Positions 37,579 through 50,394 are shown, counted from the first letter of the stretch. The stretch: DNA of 64,000 nt from Chamaecyparis obtusa (GCA_027943335.1 BSBK01001579.1:324501-388500); one strand, 5' to 3'. The notes: generated from the letters alone by a model not told the origin. Numbers and translations: made by a program.

Positions 37579-40149
37579 TGTTATACACTAAGTTTGCACC
37601 CTTGGTTCAAGCTCTCGTAGTCTTGATAACCTAGTATAACATGGAAATCATCTCTAGGTTGTGGGACCTTTGCTAACTGAGATGAGACTGCTAGGTTCTA
37701 GGCTGGTTCCTCTTGGATAATCACCTTAATCTACTTCTAGACATGAAAAGTAAACTTTTTGAGGGAAAGGGATAGAAGGAATGCTTGGAAAGGGAAATGA
37801 CTAAAAGCAAATTACCTACTAGATGATGCACCGAAACTAAGGTTTAGATCTTAGTATGTAGGATGAAATCAAATGAACAACTCAGGTCTAGGAGATCACA
37901 ACTCACTAAATAGACTTGCATAAGTATTTCATAGGAGGGCCTGAACATAAGACACAACCTATGACCTGCAAGTAGACATTCACTTCTGTAACTTGGTGTA
38001 GGATTGAGACAAGACTATTAGGGGGCTAAAGTATACCCACAAAACATCAAAATCAGATCAAACACACTAACACACAATAATTGCAGAAAGAGAGAGGGAT
38101 CAGGAACCCTAAGATATCACTCAAAACATACATATACTTCAATTCAATAAGAGATAAAATCAGACAAGGAAGTATAGGGACATGAAGAATTGTCACAAAA
38201 TACCTCTGTAATGTTTGAATTCATTAATGGGAGAAAAATACAACTGTATAAGCCAGAGGGTAGAGATGATACCATAGATGACCCTTAAGAAAAATAAAAT
38301 TCTTCTACAAATTATCCAACTCTGAGCACTAAGGCTCCCAAAAGAACTATATACATCTCACTGCATGCAGGCAGGAGTCAAAAACCAACCTAACTAGGGT
38401 TACAAGATTTACAACAATAGCAAACCCTAAAGGTACACTGATCACTTATTATGAAAATCTCTGAGAAAACTGGTGGTCAAATCAAATCTTTTCTTTGCAT
38501 GCTAATCCTTCTGAACTGAAAATACATGTAGATACAACAACCTCAGCCTACCAACCCACCTGCAACTCCACTAAGCCATGAAGGCTCCAAATCTGATCAT
38601 ATTTCCCTGGGAGAGGTATTGCTTCAAAAGGTGGCACCAACTCTTTCTAGCACTTCCTATCATTAAAACGTTGCAAAAGGACCCTGCAACACTGGCCAAC
38701 AGTCACTTTTATCACCCTCTCAACCACAACCATCCTGAGAAATCAATTCCTATGCTAACTGACGTCGTGCTTGGCCGAAAGAACGCAAAACCCTAGCAAA
38801 ACCAGCAGAAAGCATTTGAAATTTTAAAATATAATGGCTAGCGGAAGATTTTAAAACATAACCGTCGATGAATAACCTTCCTGGCAGATGAATGGCTGCG
38901 ATGCACCTTTTAAAATAGTTTAAAACCCTTTTGACAAGTCAACCACCATTGTGGAAGTTAGTAGCCAATCATCGGTGATCAAGTCAGTGTCCCTGACAGA
39001 CCTTGGACCCACATCCCTGAGAACACCATCGGATGGCTATCGCTATACCACTGCGATAATGATCAAGCTTTTTGGATCCACGGTGTAATGACAGCTGTGA
39101 GATCCTATAGAGAGTTAATCACTTAGAATGCCTTGACCCCATGGGCCCACTGACAACCACCACATAGCATACCAAACAACCAATCAAACTACACCATTTC
39201 TGATACACGTTGCATACCTTCTGACATCGGACCCACCTGACAGAGCTCAAAGATAAAGCAAGATCCATGGCTGTCTCATGATCGCAAGCCCTGACACAAA
39301 TCCTTGTGAACATACACTTGCTGTCAATCCTCTATAGATGTCAGAGCCTCTGACTACCAAAAGTGGCCAGCCCCACTGACACATTTCCATGTCACACACC
39401 AACTAGCCAATAAGAAACTAACAACCGAGATACACGTAGCATCTGTCTCTAACACAAGACCCACTGTCAGAAGCCAGGTAATGGAGAAGGATCAATGGTT
39501 GTTGCTATACCACCATGATAAAACATGTGCATCTTGAGCCTCTAGTATAACGATGACCACATGATTAAGTCAGAACTTAACCCGCCAAAGAAGATGGCCC
39601 CACTAACAACCTACTGAATCAGACACCGCTAACGAATTGGGAGCTACCAAATCGGATGAGGTGGCACCGGTCCCACTGACAAGACGAACTCTATAGGTAG
39701 GAAGATCTTTGATCATCACAAGATCTCATGGAATCTTTCAGGGCCATGAGATCATGTGACAACCATCAAATCTAGAATATTGACTTGGCCGCCGATCTGA
39801 GACAGCCAACCGAAACGATAACCGCCCGTAGGATCACTGGGTGTTAAGGGGTTAACCGCTAGGAATCAAAGACTTGGTGATTGAAGGATTTAAAAAGGCA
39901 CATGGAAATTGGGAACTTAAGTGACCGGGATAAAGTAACATAAAAATATAATAAGGCTTAAGGGTTTTGTAGGGCAACGACTAGTTTTTAAACTTTTCAA
40001 TTGCAGACCACGGAGTAAAATAAATTGCAGAGGCCAGAGAACATGGTATAAATTCATGATAATTGTAGGGATGGTAGACATGGTGAAAATAGAGGTCCTG
40101 GAGAGGGTTTTTTTGCCAAATTTGTATGCATAGGAAAAATTGGGTAACA
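37579..40149 (-). repeat. 5' LTR of the Tat-like element
   Basis: 2,571 bp with canonical TG at 37579 and CA at 40149 as read on the plus strand. It aligns to 28535-31098 throughout. The bases just below it on the minus strand (TTCTAGCACGTCCGG) do not match a primer site I can name. Confidence 0.93.
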
Positions 40150-40154
40150 ATATC

Positions 40155-40224
40155 ATAACAAGGAAAAAGATCTAGCAAAGACTATCATAGGGTTTCTAAA
40201 TTATTGCATTAATATGCCTCATCA
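40155..40224 (-). repeat. 3' LTR of element C, second part
   Basis: ATAACAAGGAAAAAGATCTA and onward to GCATTAATATGCCTCATCA, matching 47446-47515. It completes the LTR interrupted at 28534. Confidence 0.88.
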
Positions 40225-40419
40225 TTGGCCCCTATGAAGACTAGTATCGGTCCTCAGGCACTAAAACATTTCTGATCTTTGCAAGAACTCTAAGATCTCC
40301 TTCCTAAGTCTCGCCAGTCATGGAACTACCCACTTGCTAGTAGGATCCATTTATCCATTCTATCTTTATGTGTTGACTCATATCCAATTTCTCATCTATC
40401 TCATTATCAATGTAGCTGT

Positions 40420-42661
40420 ATAGTGGCCATAAAAGAAAAAGAGGCTAGAAGGTGAGGGGTAACCACCTCTCTTGTCATGGTTGTTGTCCCAACTATATAT
40501 ACCATTGAACCCACTGCAATGCATCTCAAAAGTTGATGAGACTATGGAGCTCTGTGTTCTTTAAGGCCATAGTCAACCTAGCCCAAATTTGTTGTAATCC
40601 TTCTACCACTCCGTGCCTTTCTACCAATGATAGTCTTTCAAATTCTGTAAAGAATTATTCCCTATTATCCATAATTTTCCTTCTGTGTGTTGGGTCATTG
40701 AAGCCATAAACTATTTCTAGTCAATTATGATATAACCTTTGGGGTGAACCACTCTTAGGACGTAAGGGAAGTGTAATGGATCATTCAATTTCCTTGTATT
40801 TGTTCAACTTCTCCCCATAATTAATCTCATTTCTTACCCAAGATAGTAGAGAAGATAAGTGAATATCACCAACAAATAGTAAAGGGTTCCCATCAGTATT
40901 GGAGGGAATGGCATGATTATGCAAGTAAAGTTCACATAGAATATTCCTAATGCATTATGGTGATGCTTTATATGTAGCCACAAATTTTTGAGGTGTGATC
41001 ATGTCTATGTTCAGATTTCTACGAACCCCCATCAATTTGAACATTAAAAACTGCTCCTTTAAACATAGGGAATAAACCCTAGGAGGTGGCCTACATTCAA
41101 TTAACTTAGGAATTAACTTTGTGACTGAATCCAACTTTCCTTGTAGAAGTTGAATTTATTTCTTTTTCATTCCTATTTCCTTTTTTAATTTATCTCTTTC
41201 CAACTCCCACATGGATTTTTCATATTTCATTTATGTAAAGTAATCAATAGATAGGGAGTGGACTATTACCTTTCCCTAGTTTCTTGGTGGAACTGGATTC
41301 ACTACTATTTCCTCTTCATTTTCCTATTCAACTTATTCTGGTACTATTGGTTCCTAGTTTTCTAGTGGAATTAGCATCGATGCTTCCAAAATATCACCCT
41401 CTTGAATATTTCCTAGATGAGAAGAAGATACATTAGAGATTTCTTTTTTCTCTTCTTCTTTTTGTTCTATTTCCTTTCCCGTAATCGTGGTTACAAGATC
41501 TTGCTACATCATATCATGACACCCTATAAATGAACTTCCTACTTGTGGTTTTCCTTCCATGAGTTCCTCAAAAGGAATGTCAGGGGTCAAGCCAGTCATT
41601 GCAGGTGAGTTTTTCTCTATTTGTTTTGTGTTCAAATGAACACTACATCATAATGGTGTGTTGACTGATGCTGCGAGACATATTTGTGGGGCCTTTTTCT
41701 TTGTAGCGGATGTAGTTGCAAGAGGAACAAAGACATCATCCATAACATATTTGGCCATTTTTTCTTTTCCCTTTTCTTGATTCTAGGCATTTTGTTCTTC
41801 CTGTGGATTATGGGAGTCTGTAGGAACTTCAATTTTACCATCCCCCAAGTTAGGGTTTGGATTATCAATTACCACATTTTCTTTGTCAACCCCTAAAGTA
41901 GAAGGGTTTTTTGAGCCTTTTATAGAATAGGGGACTCCACATTTTCATGAATAACCTCATCAGGGATCTTTCCTATTCTTCTTGATTTTCAGGTTGTGGC
42001 CCTTCACCATGTAATTGCACGTGAGGTGCTATGATAAACTCATCCAAAGTCATGGGAGAGGTATTGTACAGAGACCTTTCTACCAAGTTTTTTTTAGACC
42101 ATGGTGGGTGACCACAATTTTCCTTCCCTTCCTAACTTCTTTAGAACTAGAATTCAACAATGAATATAGAACATTGGGGACATTTATCAAATGACCATGC
42201 TGCAAATGACTCAAAAGATTGAAATGAATGGTATGTAGGAAAGAAAATCACCCCTCACAGGTGATGTACCTTATGATATGAATTGCTAGATGAGGGTACT
42301 CACTAGGAAGACATGCTCTTCTAGAACCTTACTTGTTGCATTCCAATGCAGTTTCTACTAGAAAATAAAATTCTTCTCAGGTTGTTCATACATCATGGCT
42401 ATGGGGAAAGGCTTCGCCTATAGTAGGAAGTCCAAAAACTTCTACCATTCATGCCTCTGAAATCTCTACTCTCAATCATTTTACATAAATAACCTCATTT
42501 CTATATGTTCGTGGGAATTCCAATGCTATGGCCTCGTCATGACAACTTAACCTTAAAAAATATGTGATCCATCCTACCTGGTTAAAAACTTGAACATTTT
42601 CTTGATCTTGCAATAAGGATGCATGATTAGCTAGTTCATACCATATAGGTTGTCCACCCAT
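40420..42661 (-). pseudogene. Extra ORF of element C after integrase
   Basis: Readable minus-strand blocks in one general direction: MGGQPIWYELANHASLLQDQ, VGWITYFLRLSCHDEAIALE, FPRTYRNEVIYVK, MVEVFGLPTIGEAFPHSHDV, YPHLAIHIIRYITCEG, NPNLGDGKIEVPTDSHNPQE, and later WELERDKLKKEIG and CRPPPRVYSLCLKEQFLMFK. Many stops and frame changes. The first part resembles the extra ORF found in many large plant LTR elements (a membrane-anchored env is expected there in Athila), but I see no signal peptide or transmembrane run, so I do not call it env. Function unknown. Confidence 0.5.
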
Positions 42662-43589
42662 TCTTCTTGCAGAGAGCTTCTACGACCTTAATTTTTTTAA
42701 TTGCAATAGTCTTCCTTAACAATTCTTCCTGCTCTCTATTCTACCCAATATTCTACTGAACCAAGGCTTGGTGATCAACTAAAAAGGACTATCATAGCTC
42801 ACTTAATGGGTAGTTTAGTTGAATGGAAGAGGGATTCTAATTTTTTTTTCAAAAACTAAAGCTGGAATTTTAGATTTTAAAACATAGAACTATAGGGAAT
42901 TATGTATCCAGGGGTTGTTAAATCAATGACTGCATAGTATAGCCTTGTGAATTAATAATGGAAAATAATGATGAACTTAAGCAAGGATATTTATTGCAAC
43001 ATACAACTAAACTAACTTCCCCCTACAAAAAATGATGCATGTGTCCTCATATGCATGGTTTTCAAGTACAGTGGTACTTGGATAAATTACTAAATTAATT
43101 ACAATGCAAGTTATAATAATGTCAAATTAAGTAAAGAGAATTTGAAATAATAAATGAATGCGTGTAGAATATAATAACATTTAAATGCCCAAAATTGGAA
43201 AGATTGAGTGATGTGTGCCAAATAAAAAGTAATGCATTGCGTGATGATGATATGACGCATGAATGAATATGATAGGTAGAGTTGATGAGATGTGATGTGA
43301 TGGTTTCTTTATTATGGAAAAAGATATTTTTATGGGAAATAAAAAATTTATTATGACTGCATGTGTGTAGAGTCAAAGAAATGACCGGAGGAAGTTATTG
43401 GTTGTAGGAGAGTTTTCAGCTAGAGGAGGTCCATTGGCTGCAAAAAAATATTTAGCTAGAGGAGGTACATCAGCTGAAAAATGTTCATCAACTGTAGGAT
43501 CTTTATTAGTTGTAGGGGGTTCAGCTATGGTAGGAGAAATCTCAAACTATTGCAGGAAGTCAACCTTCATTTATGGCTTATGGTATAGA

Positions 43590-46160
43590 TGAAGTCTGTG
43601 GCCATTTACCAAAAACTTGAAATGTATAGGTTTGATTATGGATAACTATACCACACCATTAGAATACACATGTTCAATTTCATAGGGGCCAAGCCATCTT
43701 GTGGTGATCTTACCTTGTGTCTCCTGATATCGAGAGTCATACAAAAGGGCCCAATCACTAGGAATAAACCATTTGTTGAGGATGTGTGAGTCATGCCACT
43801 TTTTGTGTTGAATCTAGATCATTTCAATTTGTTGCAGGGTTATCTTTCTCATTTCATCTAGATGGTTGATCTGCAGGGTCCTGTTGTGTTGCACTATTGT
43901 AAGATCAATGTTTAGCTATAATGCATTTTGCAGGGTTTTGTACTCAAATTCTATAGGCATTACAACATTCTTTCCATAAACCAATTCAAAAGGAGTGAAA
44001 CTAGTTGTTGCCTTCCATGTTTTCCTATAACCCCAGACTGCTTCTTTTAATCTTGTGTTCCAGTCCTTTTTATGTAGCTGCACTATTTTTGTTAGGATTT
44101 CTTCTATCTCCCTATTTGTAATTTATGCCTAACCATTCGCCTATGGATGATATGGACTTGATTTCCTATGGTGAATATTATATTCATTCATATGAGAAGT
44201 GATCAGTTTTGATGTAAATTGAGTGCCCTAGTCAGTGACCAATTCTCTGGGTACACCATAACTTGTAAATATTTCCTCATATAGGAAATCAGCTACCTTA
44301 TTATCCCTAGCATGCTTCATGGCTCACAGCTCCACCCATTTTATTACGTAGTCTACACACACAAGAATATATGAATTTTTGTTGGATGAAGGACTAATCA
44401 GTCCAACAAAATCTAGCCCCCATTTTTCAAATGGACTGAGTACTACTTAAGGAAAGAGAGGCATTTTGTCAAACTTTTTCAATTGTCCCATCCATTGGCA
44501 TTGATCACATTTTCTTGTATAGATGACTACATCTTTATGGAGGGTTGGCCAGTAATATCCAGTGTTCAATATCTTCATTACTATTCTTTTGGCTGAAAAA
44601 TGGCCTCCACAAGGCTCATCATGACAGGCATAGAGGATGTCATAAGTCTCATCCTCCCTAACACACCTCATCAATATTTGATTAGGGCCATTTTAGAATA
44701 GACAATCAACAACCCATGAAAATTTGATAGTCTTTTCTATTAGGAGTCTTTATTTAGAGGAGAAGTATGGAGGTACCTTTTGAGAAACTAAGTAGTTAGA
44801 AATGTCGACATACTAGGGGGTTTTAGCTAAAATGGAGAATAGGTGATCATCAGGGAAGCTATCATCAATGATGTTTGGTTCATCTACATTTTGCAATCTT
44901 GAGAGGAAGTTAGCAACCACATTGGATTTTTTGGGATTATCCACGATTGTGATATCAAATTATTGCAATAGTAGAAGCCATCAGGCCAATCTTCCTATGA
45001 TAGAAAGTTTTTTAGCTAGATACTTTATGGCTGCATGATTAGTATGTACAAATATTTGGTAGCCTGTGATGTAGTGGCAGAATTTGTTTGGAGCATAAAT
45101 AACAGCCAAAAGCTCCTTCTCTATGACTATGTAATTCAATTGTGCTCCTTGTAGGTTTTTGTTGATAAAGTATATTGCATGTTCTACCATACCTTATTTT
45201 TGTCCAAGTACAACTCCTACTGCATGATCTGAGGCATCTATATTAATGTAGAATGGCAATGCCCAATTAGGACTTTATAGAACATGAGGCTGAGTAAGAG
45301 CTATCTTCAGCTGCATGAAGGCTTTATCACAACTTGGTGTCCATAAAAATTTTGAATCCTTGGTGAGAAGAGAATGTAGAGGACTGGCCATTTTTATGAA
45401 GTCTTTAATAAATCTTTTGTAGTAGCCAACATGTATAAGAAAACTTTGGACATCTTTCTACTTAGTTGGTGTTGGCATATTTTTAATAACTTCAATTTTG
45501 CCAAGGTCCAGCTGGATTCCAACATTGGATATATAGTGACCTAGGACTACCCCTTCTTGCATCATCATGAAGCATTTTTTGTTGTTCAGAGACAAGTTGT
45601 GTTCATTACATTGTTTAATAACTTTCTCTAGGTTTGTCAAAGCCTCCGTATAAGTTTCTCCATATGTTGTAAAATCATCCATATAAATCTCCATACAATC
45701 ATGAGAGATATCAACAAAAATGTTGATAACTACTGTTTGGAATGTTGTTGGAGCATTATAGATGCCAAAAGGAAAAATTTAATAGGAAAAGGTTCCCCAT
45801 GGGCATGTGAATGTAGTCTTTTCCTGATCCTCAAGAAATTTTTTAATTTGATTGTATCCACTCTACCCATCTAGGAAGGAGAAATACTTCTTGCCTGCTA
45901 AGGAGTCTAAAACCTATTCAATGAATGGAAGGGGGAAGTGATCCTTCTTAGTTGCATTGTTAAGTTCCCTATAATCAAAAAATACTCTCCATTTTCCTCC
46001 TTTTTTGGGGACAATTACTAATGGATAAACCCACTGCCTGTCTGATATTGGATATATGAATCCAATATTTAGAAGTTTTTGTAGTTCAATCTTTACTATT
46101 TATCTTCATGCAAGGTTAACATGACTTTGAAACTTCCTAATAGGGAGTTTGTCTTCTTTT
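43590..46160 (-). pseudogene. Pol of element C: reverse transcriptase, RNase H, integrase
   Basis: RT begins near 46100: VYPLVIVPKKGGKWRVFFDY with RELNNATKKDHFPLP, then SGYNQI, PWGTFSY, and the catalytic MDD in MEIYMDDFTTYGETYTEAL (about 45.69 kb) with LGHYISNVGIQLDLGKIEVI. RNase H follows (NIDASDHAVGVVLGQ, VIEKELLAVIYAPNKFCHYI). Integrase runs from about 44.7 kb (GGHFSAKRIVMKILNTGYYW, CDQCQWMG, WGLDFVGLISPSSNKNSYIL, VTDQGTQF) to about 43.6 kb. The NNATKKDHFPLPF and MDDF wording is Athila-like. At least a dozen stops and several frameshifts. Gag and protease are missing upstream. Confidence 0.85.
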
Positions 46161-46398
46161 AGGTATATCCAATGGGTACACAAATTTGGATCCAGACCTT
46201 TCATGTTAGCATAATCTCATGCAAATGTTGCAGTATGGTTCTTCAATATTTTAGTCAGTGATGTTTGCTAATGAGGGGTTAGCTAGCTATTAATATTCAA
46301 GTAGTGGCCAAGAGACACCTCTATTTTCTTAGTCAATTCTATCATAGATACATCTATTAATGAGGTAACTTTTATCTCATAGGGAAGCAACTATCTTA

Positions 46399-47515
46399 TG
46401 CTTGCAGGAAATAAATATTGGAATGGAACTTAAACTATAGCTGCAAAAAAGAAAGTATTGGAATGGAAATAATAGAAGTTAATATGCTAACAAAACATGA
46501 AGATTCTTGCAAACTAAGATATAATGCTTCAACTACTCTCCCGATTTGGTTTTAGGAAGCGTTAGCTAATTGATAGCTTTGGCTGCAGGAACAATTTAAC
46601 ACTTAATACTAAAATAATGTAAATGCAGGAAAATGAGTTTAACTACAATGAATCTAATTACTATGAATTTATCATCAAGTGTGCCCCCTTGGATGAGTAT
46701 CCCAAACACAATTATGCAAAATTAAATCTCAACACTTGATTTGCACATTGATTGAATAACTAAGTACAAAGATATATAAACCATGAACAATAGAATACTA
46801 TATTGCTAATAAATTGATAATGCCCTCCTCATGCAGGAGCGAGGATTTATTTAAAAGGAAAACTTCTAACAGATAACTAATCACACCACAAAAATAGGTA
46901 GAAATTTTATTAGAACACTACTAATAGAAAGTAAGAAAGCTATAAAGCTGGTAACATATTAGATCTAGAAAAGAGGAAAGAGTTGTTGCAACAACAAATC
47001 TAACTTTCCACTCTCTCCTAGATATCCTCAAAGAATTCATCACATTGACTTGGTCTTTTCTTGGTGATTTCCCCCTTGATCATCCATAAACCTTATGTTG
47101 GTGTTGCATTAATGTTTCTCCACTAGAGCTTGCTAAAAGACTGGGTTAAGCATCCAGTATATGAGTGTGTTTCACCTAGTCAGGACAATGGTCACTATAT
47201 TCATGCACTACACTTCGGAGGTTAGGATAAAGACATTTATGGTAATAAACATCAAAACACACATGCATTATTTATGTTCAAACAACTATTTCACTTATAA
47301 AAACATAATCATAACTTCAAAGAAAGTAATATAGTATATTCATCCAGGTGTAGCATATTAAGTATGTTTAAACCATGATAGCATTCTAGTGGCAACGTTC
47401 CATATAATAACAAAGCTAAGTATAAAAGTCTTTAAGAAAATATAATAGAACATGGAAAAGACCTAGCAAAGACTATCCTAGGGTGTCTAAAGTTTGGCAT
47501 TAATATGCCTCATCA
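46399..47515 (-). repeat. 5' LTR of element C
   Basis: 1,117 bp and intact. Its segment around 47435-47475 (AGAAAATATAATAGAACATG) is the uninterrupted version of the Tat-like insertion site in the partner LTR. Confidence 0.88.
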
Positions 47516-47521
47516 TATAGT

Positions 47522-48037
47522 ATGATACACCCATAGAGAAGGATTCAATTGGATACGTTAGTCATGACCAATGTCATTGAGAGTCTTCTGAAGTATTTTA
47601 ACAATGGTTTTATTAGACACCTCATCTTGACCATTTTTGTAGGGGTAGTAGATGGTGGAATAATGATGGGTGATGTAGAATTTTTTGCATAATTCATCCA
47701 TATCTAGATTTTGGAATTGCTTCCCTTGATCAATGATAAGATGCATAGGGATACCATATATGAAAATGATGTAATTAAGAATAAACATGGATATTTGTTT
47801 GGTAGTAGCAGTGATCAATGGACCATCTTCAATCCATTTACTAAAATACTTAGCAATAGTGATAATATACTTATAGCCATTAGAATATGCATGGTGAATT
47901 GCACCCACAAGGTTGACTCCTTGATGACTAAATGTTAATGTAGTTGTAAAAGGATGGAGTTCATGTGAAAGTTCATGAATAAGATTCCCATGAATCTAAC
48001 ATTTCTTATATTTTCTAGAAAATTGAAAGGAATCTAT
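47522..48037 (-). pseudogene. Integrase fragment of a further gypsy element
   Basis: Minus strand from 48037: KYKKC, GNLIHELSHELHPFTTTLTF, then an open block GAIHHAYSNGYKYIITIAKY, FSKWIEDGPLITATTKQI, FIYGIPMHLIIDQGKQFQ, HHYSTIYYPYKNGQDE. This is the zinc-finger end plus catalytic core of a gypsy integrase (D in LIIDQG, E in GQDE). The upstream side is cut by the LTR at 48038 and the downstream side by element C at 47521, so it is the oldest layer here. Confidence 0.8.
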
Positions 48038-49344
48038 TGTTAGGAATAGTCCCAAGAGATAACTGAGAGGAGGGGGGGTGAATCAGTTAGCTACAAGATT
48101 CAATTCTTTGTCCAATTAAGTATAGAAAAAAATTAACCATAAAAACAATATGAGAACACTTAACACAACACAACAATTTTAGTTACAAGGAAACCCAACT
48201 AGGTAAAAACCTCTGTGGGAATTGACACCCACTAAGAACTGCACTAGTGTATGATGATCCATGTTAGAAGATCTTACAACCCTGTTAGAAGATTTTCTTT
48301 ATAATGTATTTAGTATAGTGACCTGGTCAAGGGTCAGACCCTATTAGGAGTATTTTACAATTAACCCTATTAGGGGTGACAACACACTGTCTGAGACCAC
48401 ACTGCTCAAAGGGTTAAAGGCTACAACCTTGTGTTTAATAGATACACACTATATATGCATCTTTGGTGAGCTACAAGGTAGACCTACTGTCTTGATCAGT
48501 TCCAATGAGTAGCATACACTTTCTTCTTTGTCACATAGACCTTCTGTTGATGGCATAATACTTCACACTCTCTTCTCTACTCCTATCTTTCAACAATCTG
48601 CCATACCTAGCAATCACAAATAACTTCCTATAAATATCTTTCTCTAAATGATATAATCAAGTTGACCTATTAGAACTTCCTTGAAATAATATTAGAAAAA
48701 AAATGTAACTCTTCAGTAACATCTCAGTTAGCTCTACTAAGCATGGAACATAAATTGGGACCACACAACTCCATGTGAGTAGATGTGACACTTCACATAG
48801 TCGGCTCCACCAAATTAACTCCAACTTCCTTCTCATGCTGAATCACATCATGTGATCTTAACCAAACATTGTTAACTCTCCTCTAAACATAAATCCAATC
48901 ATGCATACCAAGAATATAGGTGCAACTATTGATACAATATAAACTTTATCGGCTTCACCAGATAAACTCAAGAAACTATGATTGTCAACTGGAGATGTTA
49001 TAACTCAACCTGTGCTGCATATCTGACTCTGCGTCCATGAACATAACATCATGAAAATTTCTACAACATAAATATAAATGCATAAGGCTCTACTATAGCT
49101 GTACTACTAATCACATATAGAACTGTTCCTGGGACCTGTTAGGAACACTCACTGATACAAACAACTAAATTACTGTCTTCACTCATAATCAACCTCTACA
49201 TCTATGACATGATGTTGATAACATATCCATGTAACATATGCTCAAGGCTCTCTTCATCAGGCTTCCATGCATGTTGCTTACCATATGTTGTCATCAATGA
49301 CAAACATATAGTCAAAAATCTAGCTTGCTAGAAAATCTTTAACA
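48038..49344 (-). repeat. LTR of Sirevirus-like copia A
   Basis: 1,307 bp with TGTTAGG at the left and TTTAACA at the right edge; on the minus strand it follows a polypurine tract. GGGGGGTGAATCA lies at 48073-48085 and the AAGGAAACCC/GGTAAAAACC/GTGGGAATTGACACCCAC box at about 48188-48233. It is the 3' LTR of the element whose RT lies at 55.7-57.1 kb, inferred from orientation and continuity across the chromovirus. Confidence 0.75.
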
Positions 49345-49677
49345 ATCTCCCCCTTTGGCATTGATGGCAACATATGGAATGAAAAACAACACCAATCCAA
49401 ATGTTCAATTATTTTATAACATTTTCTATTTCTTCAAAAAAACTCCCCCAAGGATGAATCCTCAGTCTACTACTGAATGCTCTGAATATCAACTATTGCA
49501 ACTCCTCTTTACTTCATATTCATTACTGAATATGCTCCCCCTTACTATATACTTTCCTTTTCTATCTTGTTTTTCATGACTACATATTCCTTTTTACTCA
49601 TATTCATTACTGAATATGCTCCCCCTTATTGTATACTTTCCTTTCTATCTTTTTTTTCATGACTACATATATAATCC
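49345..49677 (-). other. Multiple polypurine tracts before the copia A 3' LTR
   Basis: On the minus strand AAAGGGGGAGAT lies at 49345-49356, directly before the LTR, and other purine runs lie near 49443, 49540, 49620 and 49675. An 84-bp tandem duplication (49515-49598, 49599-49677) carries two of them. CAATGCCAAAGGGGGA (49348) and GATGTCAAAGGGGGA (near 49675) are clearly related. Repeated polypurine tracts before the 3' LTR are a known trait of Sireviruses. Confidence 0.7.
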
Positions 49678-49741
49678 CCCTTTGACATCAATGAAAAAGT
49701 GTGACAAACCATTTAAGCACCGATACTACTCTTGAGGTAGA

Positions 49742-50376
49742 TGATGCAGGAGCATCTTGGGTCCTTGGCAATCCCATGTCACCAAAACCATTTTGGAGTT
49801 TGTATGTGTTGCTCAGTTCCTTCTTTGACCTAGTTGGTCAAAGGTTGGTTGGTTTCCTTTGGTTATCGGGCATGGTCGGTTATCTCTTGGGTGGTTGGTT
49901 GTTTCACTAGCACTCAGCGATGCTTGTCTATTGCTCGATCATCCTTGCTTACCAAGTAGTGTCTTTTGAGTTCTTGTGGAGCTGACTTGTGCATTTATTT
50001 TGGGTCATGGATTTTAATGTTGGTATCCATCATTGGGGAGCATGTGGTCCCAGATCTGAAGGCTGACTCAGTTTGGTAGAATCTTGTATAAATGTAGTTG
50101 TTTGGTTGTAGTTTAGGAGGTAGTTGTAGATAGTAGATTGGAGATCATTGGCAGATCCTTGTATGTTTGAGGACTTCTGTAATTCATTGTAATATCTGGC
50201 CCTAACCAAGAACACCTTATAGCCTGGCATGTATGATTCTATTTGATGAAAATTAATGCAAGATCTTGCATTCTCTCTCTGAATGTTGTGTGTTATTACT
50301 TTTGCATGTTGTTGAGTAGGCTAGATCATTAGGGTGTACCATTTTTTGGACCCTTTTGGCTGTGTCCCTTACGTCA
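49742..50376 (+). repeat. 5' LTR of the chromovirus
   Basis: TGATGCAGGAGCATCTTGGG and onward to CTTACGTCA. A TATA box, TATAAAT, lies at 50087-50093. Chance ORFs (49701-49910, 50030-50230) are not genes. Confidence 0.95.
50087..50093 (+). promoter_or_regulatory. TATA box in the chromovirus 5' LTR
   Basis: TATAAAT followed by GTAGTTGTTTGGTTG; the same context recurs in the 3' LTR (55348-55356, TATATAAAT). The conserved position suggests the core promoter. Confidence 0.6.
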
Positions 50377-50378
50377 GG

Positions 50379-50394
50379 TGGTATTAGAGCAAGG
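50379..50394 (+). promoter_or_regulatory. Primer-binding site of the chromovirus
   Basis: TGGTATTAGAGCAAGG, two bases after the LTR; one difference from the initiator-Met site TGGTATCAGAGC. Confidence 0.85.

Larger units (their letters stand above)
28535..40149 (-). mobile_element. Tat-like Ty3/gypsy element, nearly complete
   Basis: 11.6 kb with LTRs of 2,564 bp (28535-31098) and 2,571 bp (37579-40149). Internal order on the minus strand is gag, protease, archaeal-type RNase H, reverse transcriptase, RNase H, integrase. ATAAC before and ATATC after form a decayed 5-bp target duplication. About 6% of bases differ in the first 285 or so aligned LTR positions by eye, mostly transitions. The insert lies in the 3' LTR of element C, and the intact C LTR at 47430-47515 shows the uninterrupted site. 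Confidence 0.92.
27454..47515 (-). mobile_element. Gypsy element C (Athila-like), interrupted by a Tat-like element
   Basis: LTRs lie at 27454-28534 plus 40155-40224 (3' copy, split) and 46399-47515 (5' copy). On the minus strand the element begins TGATGAGGCATATTAATG and the 3' LTR ends GTAGCA. TATAGT lies immediately outside both ends (27448-27453 and 47516-47521), so the target duplication is 5 or 6 bp. Without the insert the element is about 8.4 kb. Pol is present but broken; gag and protease are deleted, because only about 250 bp separate the 5' LTR from the start of reverse transcriptase. A polypurine tract (minus AGGGGCCAA) precedes the 3' LTR at 40225-40233. Confidence 0.88.

Noticed and set aside
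40420..42661. Envelope gene of an Athila element
   Set aside because: Position fits, but I see no signal peptide or transmembrane run, so only an extra ORF is claimed.
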